Below are positions 60,128 to 64,000 of a stretch of DNA of 64,000 bases, in pieces. A program made the position numbers and the translations under genes. This DNA comes from Stenotrophomonas pavanii (GTDB taxonomy: Bacteria > Pseudomonadota > Gammaproteobacteria > Xanthomonadales > Xanthomonadaceae). Every line of letters begins with the position of its first letter. Positions within the stretch are counted from its first letter, which is position 1. The notes beneath the pieces are model-generated. The model did not search any database. It saw only the letters and a list, made by a program, of their open reading frames with translations, and was not told where the DNA came from. The stretch lies in assembly GCF_900101175.1 (NCBI RefSeq), contig NZ_FNFQ01000002.1, positions 124,001 to 188,000 on the forward strand, in the 5' to 3' direction.

Positions 60128-62352
60128 GGTTGCAGCCGCTGTTCGTTGCCCTGGCCCTGGCGGCCCCCTTCGCCCTGCTGCCGGCCACGCCGCTGCTGGC
60201 AGCGCCCGCTGCCGCTGCGCGGCAGGCCGACACCGCGCCGGTGCTGGTCACTGCCGCGCAATGGCAGCAGATGGCCAGCGAAGGCAGTCGTTACCCGTGG
60301 TTCGCCAAGGAGCAGGCGCGCACCGAGGCAACACTGAAGAAGATGATGAAGGCCGGCATCGACGTGCCGGTACCGAAGGACAAGGGCGGCGGACGCACCC
60401 ATGAACAGCACAAGCGCAATTACCAGGCCCTGCTCGCGGCCGGCACGTTGTATCGGCTGACCGGTGACAGGGCCTACGTGGACTACGCGCGCGACATGCT
60501 GCTGCAGTATGCCCGGCTCTACCCGACGCTGGGCCCGCATCCCGAAGGCCGTGGGCAGATCCCCGGACGCGTCTTCTGGCAGGTGCTGAACGATTCGGTG
60601 TGGCTGGTCAACGCCATCCAGGGCTACGACGCGATCCGTGACGCGCTGTCCGCCGATGACCGCGACACCATCGAATCAAAGGTGTTCCGGCCGATGGCCG
60701 GGTTCCTCGCCAGCGAGCCGAAGAACTACGACCAGATCCATAACCACGCCACGTGGGCGGTGGCGGCTACCGGCATGACCGGCTATGTACTGCGCGATCC
60801 TGAGCTGGTGGAGAAATCCCTGCGCGGGAGCCAGAAGGATGACCGGTTCGGCTTCCTTCGCCAGATCGACCTGCTGTTCTCACCCGACGGATACTACGAG
60901 GAAGGTCCGTACTACCAGCGCTATGCACTGGCGCCGTTCCTGCTGTTCGCCAACGCCATCGAACGCAACGAGCCGCAGCGGAAGATCTTCGCGCGCCGTG
61001 ATGGCGTACTGCTGAAGGCTGTCGATGCGCTGGTGCAGTCCAGCTATGGCGGCCTGTTCTTCCCGATCAACGATGCCATCCTGGACAAGGGCATCGACAC
61101 CGAAGAGCTGGTGGCCGGCATCGGCATCGCCTATGCACGCACCGGGGACGACCGACTGCTGTCGGTAGCCCAGCAGCAGAAGCGCCTGCTGTTGTCGCCC
61201 GAGGGCCTGCAGGTGGCGCAGGCACTGGCCGCGAACAGGGCCAGGCCCTTCGATTACCACCCGATGCTGCTGCGCGATGGTCCCGACGGCGACCGTGGCG
61301 GCCTGGCGATCCTGCGCATGAACGGCGAACGCGGCCAGGCGCTGGTGCAGAAGGACACCCTGCAGGGGATGGGACATGGCCACTTCGACAAGCTCAACTG
61401 GCTGTTCTACGACAACGGCAATCCGGTGGTGACCGATTACGGCGCCGCCCGCTTCCTCAACGTGGAAGCCAAGCGTGGCGGCATCTACCTGGCCGAGAAC
61501 CGCAGCTGGGCCAAGCAGACGGTGGCCCACAACACCCTGGTGGTGGACGAGCAGAGCCACTTCCAGGGCGACTGGAAGCGCGGCGAGGCGCATGCCCCGC
61601 AGGTGCGCTTCTTCCAGGCCGACGCCGATACCCAGGTCGCCTCGGCGAGCATGCGTGACGCCTACCCCGGCGTGGCGTTCACCCGCACCCAGGCACTGCT
61701 GCGCCACCCCGACCTGGGCCTGCCGGTGGTGCTGGACCTGCTGCAGGTCCACGGCGAAAAGGCCGCACGCTACGACCTGCCGCTACACTTCAACGGCCAC
61801 ATCGTCACCACCGGCTTCGAGGCCGCGCACTTCCCCGCCCAGCGCCCGGTGCTGGGCAAGGACAACGGCTACCAGCACCTGTGGCTGGACGCACGCAGCG
61901 CGCCCGGCAGCGAACCGCGTTCGCTGGCGTGGCTGCTGGATGGGCGCTTCTACACCTACCGCTTCGGCAGCAGCGCGCCGGCACAGGCGCTGCTGGTGGA
62001 GAGCGGCGCGAACGATCCGGAGTTCAACCTGCGCCGTGAGCCGGCCCTGCTGCAGCGCGTGGATGGCCAGAAGGACGTCACCTTCTTCAGCGTGCTGGAA
62101 CCCCATGGCGAGTACAACGGCACCGCCGAGTACGTGCACGGTGCGGACAGCCGCATCAAGGCGATCGTGCGCGGCCGCGGCAGCGACGCCGAAGTGATCG
62201 AACTGCGCCTGGCCAGCGGTGCACGCATCGCCCTCGGGGTGGCCGACGACAGCAGCGCCCAGGGCGAGCACAGCGTGACCATCGACGGCCACGCCTATCG
62301 ATGGAGCGGCAGCCACGCGCGCATGGACCGCAGCAAGGGGGACGGCGAATGA
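60124..62352 (+). CDS. PL17 oligoalginate lyase (heparinase II/III fold)
   Basis: A 742-residue exolytic lyase with a signal (LFVALALAAPFALLPATPLLA) and an (alpha/alpha) toroid plus beta-sandwich architecture. Catalytic residues match PL17 (Alg17C-type): Asn207-His208 in IHNHATWAV, Tyr263/264 in EEGPYYQRYAL, and the zinc/catalytic His in GMGHGHFDKLNW. A characterised PL17 homologue is known from Stenotrophomonas maltophilia. It releases 4-deoxy-L-erythro-5-hexoseulose uronate (DEH) from alginate oligomers. It overlaps the PL6 gene upstream and the MFS gene downstream by four bases each. Confidence 0.94.
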   Translation: MRLQPLFVALALAAPFALLPATPLLAAPAAAARQADTAPVLVTAAQWQQMASEGSRYPWFAKEQARTEATLKKMMKAGIDVPVPKDKGGGRTHEQHKRNYQALLAAGTLYRLTGDRAYVDYARDMLLQYARLYPTLGPHPEGRGQIPGRVFWQVLNDSVWLVNAIQGYDAIRDALSADDRDTIESKVFRPMAGFLASEPKNYDQIHNHATWAVAATGMTGYVLRDPELVEKSLRGSQKDDRFGFLRQIDLLFSPDGYYEEGPYYQRYALAPFLLFANAIERNEPQRKIFARRDGVLLKAVDALVQSSYGGLFFPINDAILDKGIDTEELVAGIGIAYARTGDDRLLSVAQQQKRLLLSPEGLQVAQALAANRARPFDYHPMLLRDGPDGDRGGLAILRMNGERGQALVQKDTLQGMGHGHFDKLNWLFYDNGNPVVTDYGAARFLNVEAKRGGIYLAENRSWAKQTVAHNTLVVDEQSHFQGDWKRGEAHAPQVRFFQADADTQVASASMRDAYPGVAFTRTQALLRHPDLGLPVVLDLLQVHGEKAARYDLPLHFNGHIVTTGFEAAHFPAQRPVLGKDNGYQHLWLDARSAPGSEPRSLAWLLDGRFYTYRFGSSAPAQALLVESGANDPEFNLRREPALLQRVDGQKDVTFFSVLEPHGEYNGTAEYVHGADSRIKAIVRGRGSDAEVIELRLASGARIALGVADDSSAQGEHSVTIDGHAYRWSGSHARMDRSKGDGE

Positions 62353-63653
62353 ACGGCCCTGCGGCGGTGGCCAACCTGCGCAAGGTGCCGGTGCGTTCAG
62401 CAGTACGCTGGCTGATCGTGGGCCTGATCGCCGTGGCTACGGTCATCAACTACATCGACCGCAACGCCCTGGCCGTGATGTGGCCGGAAATCGCCAGGGA
62501 AGTGGGCGCGACCAAGGACGACTATGCCCTGCTGGTAACGGTGTTCATGCTGTTCTACGCCACCGGGCAGTTCCTGTTCGGTCGCCTGTTCGACATGATC
62601 GGCACACGCCTGGGCTTCGCCCTGTCGATCAGCGTATGGTCGATCTCCATCGCCCTGCACGCGATCACCCATTCGATGCTGTCCTTCAGCCTGGTGCGGG
62701 CGATGCTCGGCATCAGCGAAGCGGGTGCGTGGCCGGGCGCGGTGAAGGCCAACGCCGAATGGTTCCCGGCGCGCGAGCGCGCGTTGGCGCAGGGCGTGTT
62801 CAATGCCGGCGCGTCGATCGGCGCGATCGTCTCCGCACCGGCCATCGCCGGCCTGTACCTGTGGCTGGGCTGGCGTGGCACCTTCGTGCTGGTCGGCGCG
62901 ATCGGCTTCCTGTGGCTGTTGCCGTGGCTGTTGGTCTACCGCGCCGGGCCGGACAAGCATCCGTGGGTGAGCGATGCCGAGCGCCGCCTGATCCTGGAAG
63001 ACCAGGCCGGGCGGCAGGCGCAGGCAACGCCCAAGGCCAGCGTGCGCGCGCTGCTGGCCCATCGGCAGAGCTGGGGCATGCTGGCCTGCCGCTTCCTGCT
63101 GGACCCCATCTGGTGGTTGTTCGTGTCCTGGCTGCCGATCTATCTCGCTGAAACCTTCGGTTTCGACATCAAGCAGATCGGCCTGTTCGCCTGGGTGCCA
63201 TTCGTAGGCGCGATGTTGGGCAGCCTCGGGGGTGGCTGGCTGTCCGGGCGCCTGATCCGCGCCGGGTACAGCGTGGACCGCGCGCGCAAGCTGGCGATCA
63301 CCTTGGGCTGCGTGATCATGGCCCCCGCCCTGCTGGGCGCGGTGCTGGCCAACCAGCCGCTGCTTGCGGTACTGGCGATCGCCGCGGTGCTGTTTGGATT
63401 CCAGGTGGCCATCGGCAACATCCAGACCCTGCCGGGTGACCTGTTCGACGGCCGGTCGGTTGGCACCCTCGCTGGCCTGGGCGGCCTGGCCGCAGTGGCC
63501 GGCACTCTCATCACCACCTGGCTGGTGCCGGTGCTGACCCGTCATTCCTACGCCCCGATCTTCATCCTCGTCGCCGCACTGGTGCCACTGTCGCTGGCCG
63601 CGCTGTGGTGGTGGACCGGGCCGATCCACAAGCTCGACCGCCGCGTCGGCTGA
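62349..63653 (+). CDS. MFS hexuronate-type transporter (DEH/uronate import)
   Basis: A 434-residue, 12-helix MFS carrier of the anion:cation symporter (ExuT-like) group. WLIVGLIAVATVINYIDRNALAVMWPEI (helix 1 with NYIDR), GLFRLFDMIGTRLGFALS-like FGRLFDMIGTRLG and SEAGAWPGAVKANAEWFPARERALAQG are hallmark segments. It is coupled to PL17 by ATGA and is followed by an SDR gene, so it most likely brings DEH from periplasm to cytoplasm. No other MFS gene is in this locus. Confidence 0.92.
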   Translation: MNGPAAVANLRKVPVRSAVRWLIVGLIAVATVINYIDRNALAVMWPEIAREVGATKDDYALLVTVFMLFYATGQFLFGRLFDMIGTRLGFALSISVWSISIALHAITHSMLSFSLVRAMLGISEAGAWPGAVKANAEWFPARERALAQGVFNAGASIGAIVSAPAIAGLYLWLGWRGTFVLVGAIGFLWLLPWLLVYRAGPDKHPWVSDAERRLILEDQAGRQAQATPKASVRALLAHRQSWGMLACRFLLDPIWWLFVSWLPIYLAETFGFDIKQIGLFAWVPFVGAMLGSLGGGWLSGRLIRAGYSVDRARKLAITLGCVIMAPALLGAVLANQPLLAVLAIAAVLFGFQVAIGNIQTLPGDLFDGRSVGTLAGLGGLAAVAGTLITTWLVPVLTRHSYAPIFILVAALVPLSLAALWWWTGPIHKLDRRVG

Positions 63654-63699
63654 GCCCGCGTCTCCCTTTCATTCCCCCGCAAACCAAGGAGTTTTCCGC

Positions 63700-64000
63700 A
63701 TGTCGTTCCAGGACAAGGTGGCCATTGTCACCGGTGGTGGCCGCGATATCGGCCGCGCCGTCTCGCTCAAACTGGCCGCTGCCGGTGCACGCGTCTGCAT
63801 CAACTACGCCAATGATGAAGCCAGTGCCCAGGAAACACTGGCACAGATCCGCGCGGCAGGTGGCCAGGCCATGGTGCACCGCGCCGATGTCACCGATGCC
63901 ACAGCCGTGGCCGGCCTGGTCGCAGCGGCGCAGGCCGCCTTCGGCACGCGCATCGACCTGCTGGTGAACGTGGCCGGCGGCATGGTGCAGCGTCGTCCGC
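63700..64000 (+). CDS. SDR oxidoreductase, probable DEH reductase, 3' end outside window
   Basis: The first 100 residues of a classical short-chain dehydrogenase. VAIVTGGGRDIGRAVSLKLAAAGA is the TGxxxGxG cofactor motif, HRADVTDATAVAGLV the adenine-contact Asp, and LLVNVAGGM the NAG-type motif. The catalytic Tyr-Lys lies outside the window. AAGGAG precedes ATG 63700. After PL17 and an importer, the expected step is NAD(P)H reduction of DEH to 2-keto-3-deoxygluconate. The family is certain, the substrate inferred. Confidence 0.85.
   Translation, partial: MSFQDKVAIVTGGGRDIGRAVSLKLAAAGARVCINYANDEASAQETLAQIRAAGGQAMVHRADVTDATAVAGLVAAAQAAFGTRIDLLVNVAGGMVQRRP

Noticed and set aside
1-64000. CRISPR array, tRNA, rRNA, insertion sequence or prophage
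   Set aside because: No regularly spaced repeats, cloverleaf-like segments with conserved T-loop, transposase or phage structural genes were noticed by eye; a tRNAscan or ISfinder search would settle it.

Overview
The window is high-GC, densely coded DNA that looks like a chromosomal stretch of a Xanthomonadaceae (Lysobacteraceae) bacterium, most likely Stenotrophomonas or a close relative such as Pseudoxanthomonas. The grounds are the large TonB-dependent receptors paired with glycoside hydrolases, the GH67-led xylan operon with a LacI regulator, a SapC / cupin-like / tryptophan-halogenase module, a PL6-PL17 alginate locus and many proteins typical of that family. The genus is an inference from gene content. 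I saw no rRNA, tRNA, CRISPR array, insertion sequence or prophage.

1-9.5 kb is mixed housekeeping and accessory DNA: a truncated DUF892 ferritin-like gene whose Shine-Dalgarno lies in a hairpin, a lone receiver-domain protein, two tandem BLUF blue-light photoreceptors, a tight four-gene operon (acyl-CoA dehydrogenase-like, PIG-L deacetylase, methyltransferase, glycosyltransferase 2), a zinc alcohol dehydrogenase, a DUF6766 membrane protein, a cysteine hydrolase and a Rap1a-type secreted protein.

9.5-36.7 kb is one large xylan / glucurono-arabinoxylan utilisation region in three minus-strand operons around a plus-strand LacI regulator. Operon A (21537 down to 9507) is GH67 alpha-glucuronidase, SGNH esterase, GH43, GH3, GPH transporter, cytoplasmic GH43 and aldose epimerase. 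Operon B (29647 down to 22759) is xylB, xylA, a sugar porter and a lipoprotein GH3. Operon C (36400 down to 29813) is a TonB-dependent receptor, SapC, a JmjC/cupin-like protein and a flavin halogenase. Nearly identical 14-bp palindromes (core GGTAGCGCTA) lie upstream of operons B and C and tie both to the LacI regulator. No endoxylanase is present, so the region appears to take up and finish off oligomers.

36.7-49.4 kb holds a membrane LytTR regulator, an acyltransferase-3 protein, an ArsB-type permease, a five-gene minus-strand unit (PrpF-family isomerase, NitT/TauT ABC transporter, OprO/P porin) divergent from a LysR gene, a decayed UvrA-like pseudogene broken by a 17-bp tandem duplication, and a patch of lower GC.

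49.4-54.0 kb is a methionine locus: LysR plus MTHFR-like gene on one strand, and MsuE-like flavin reductase, DUF1852 (MesX) and core-MetE (MesD) on the other. This is the oxygen-dependent, folate-independent type of methionine synthase, oddly accompanied by a folate-reductase homologue.

54.7-64.0 kb is an alginate utilisation locus: FadR-type regulator and TonB receptor on the minus strand, and PL6 lyase, PL17 oligoalginate lyase, hexuronate MFS permease and a truncated SDR (probable DEH reductase) on the plus strand. Together they take alginate from the outer membrane to the intermediate KDG.
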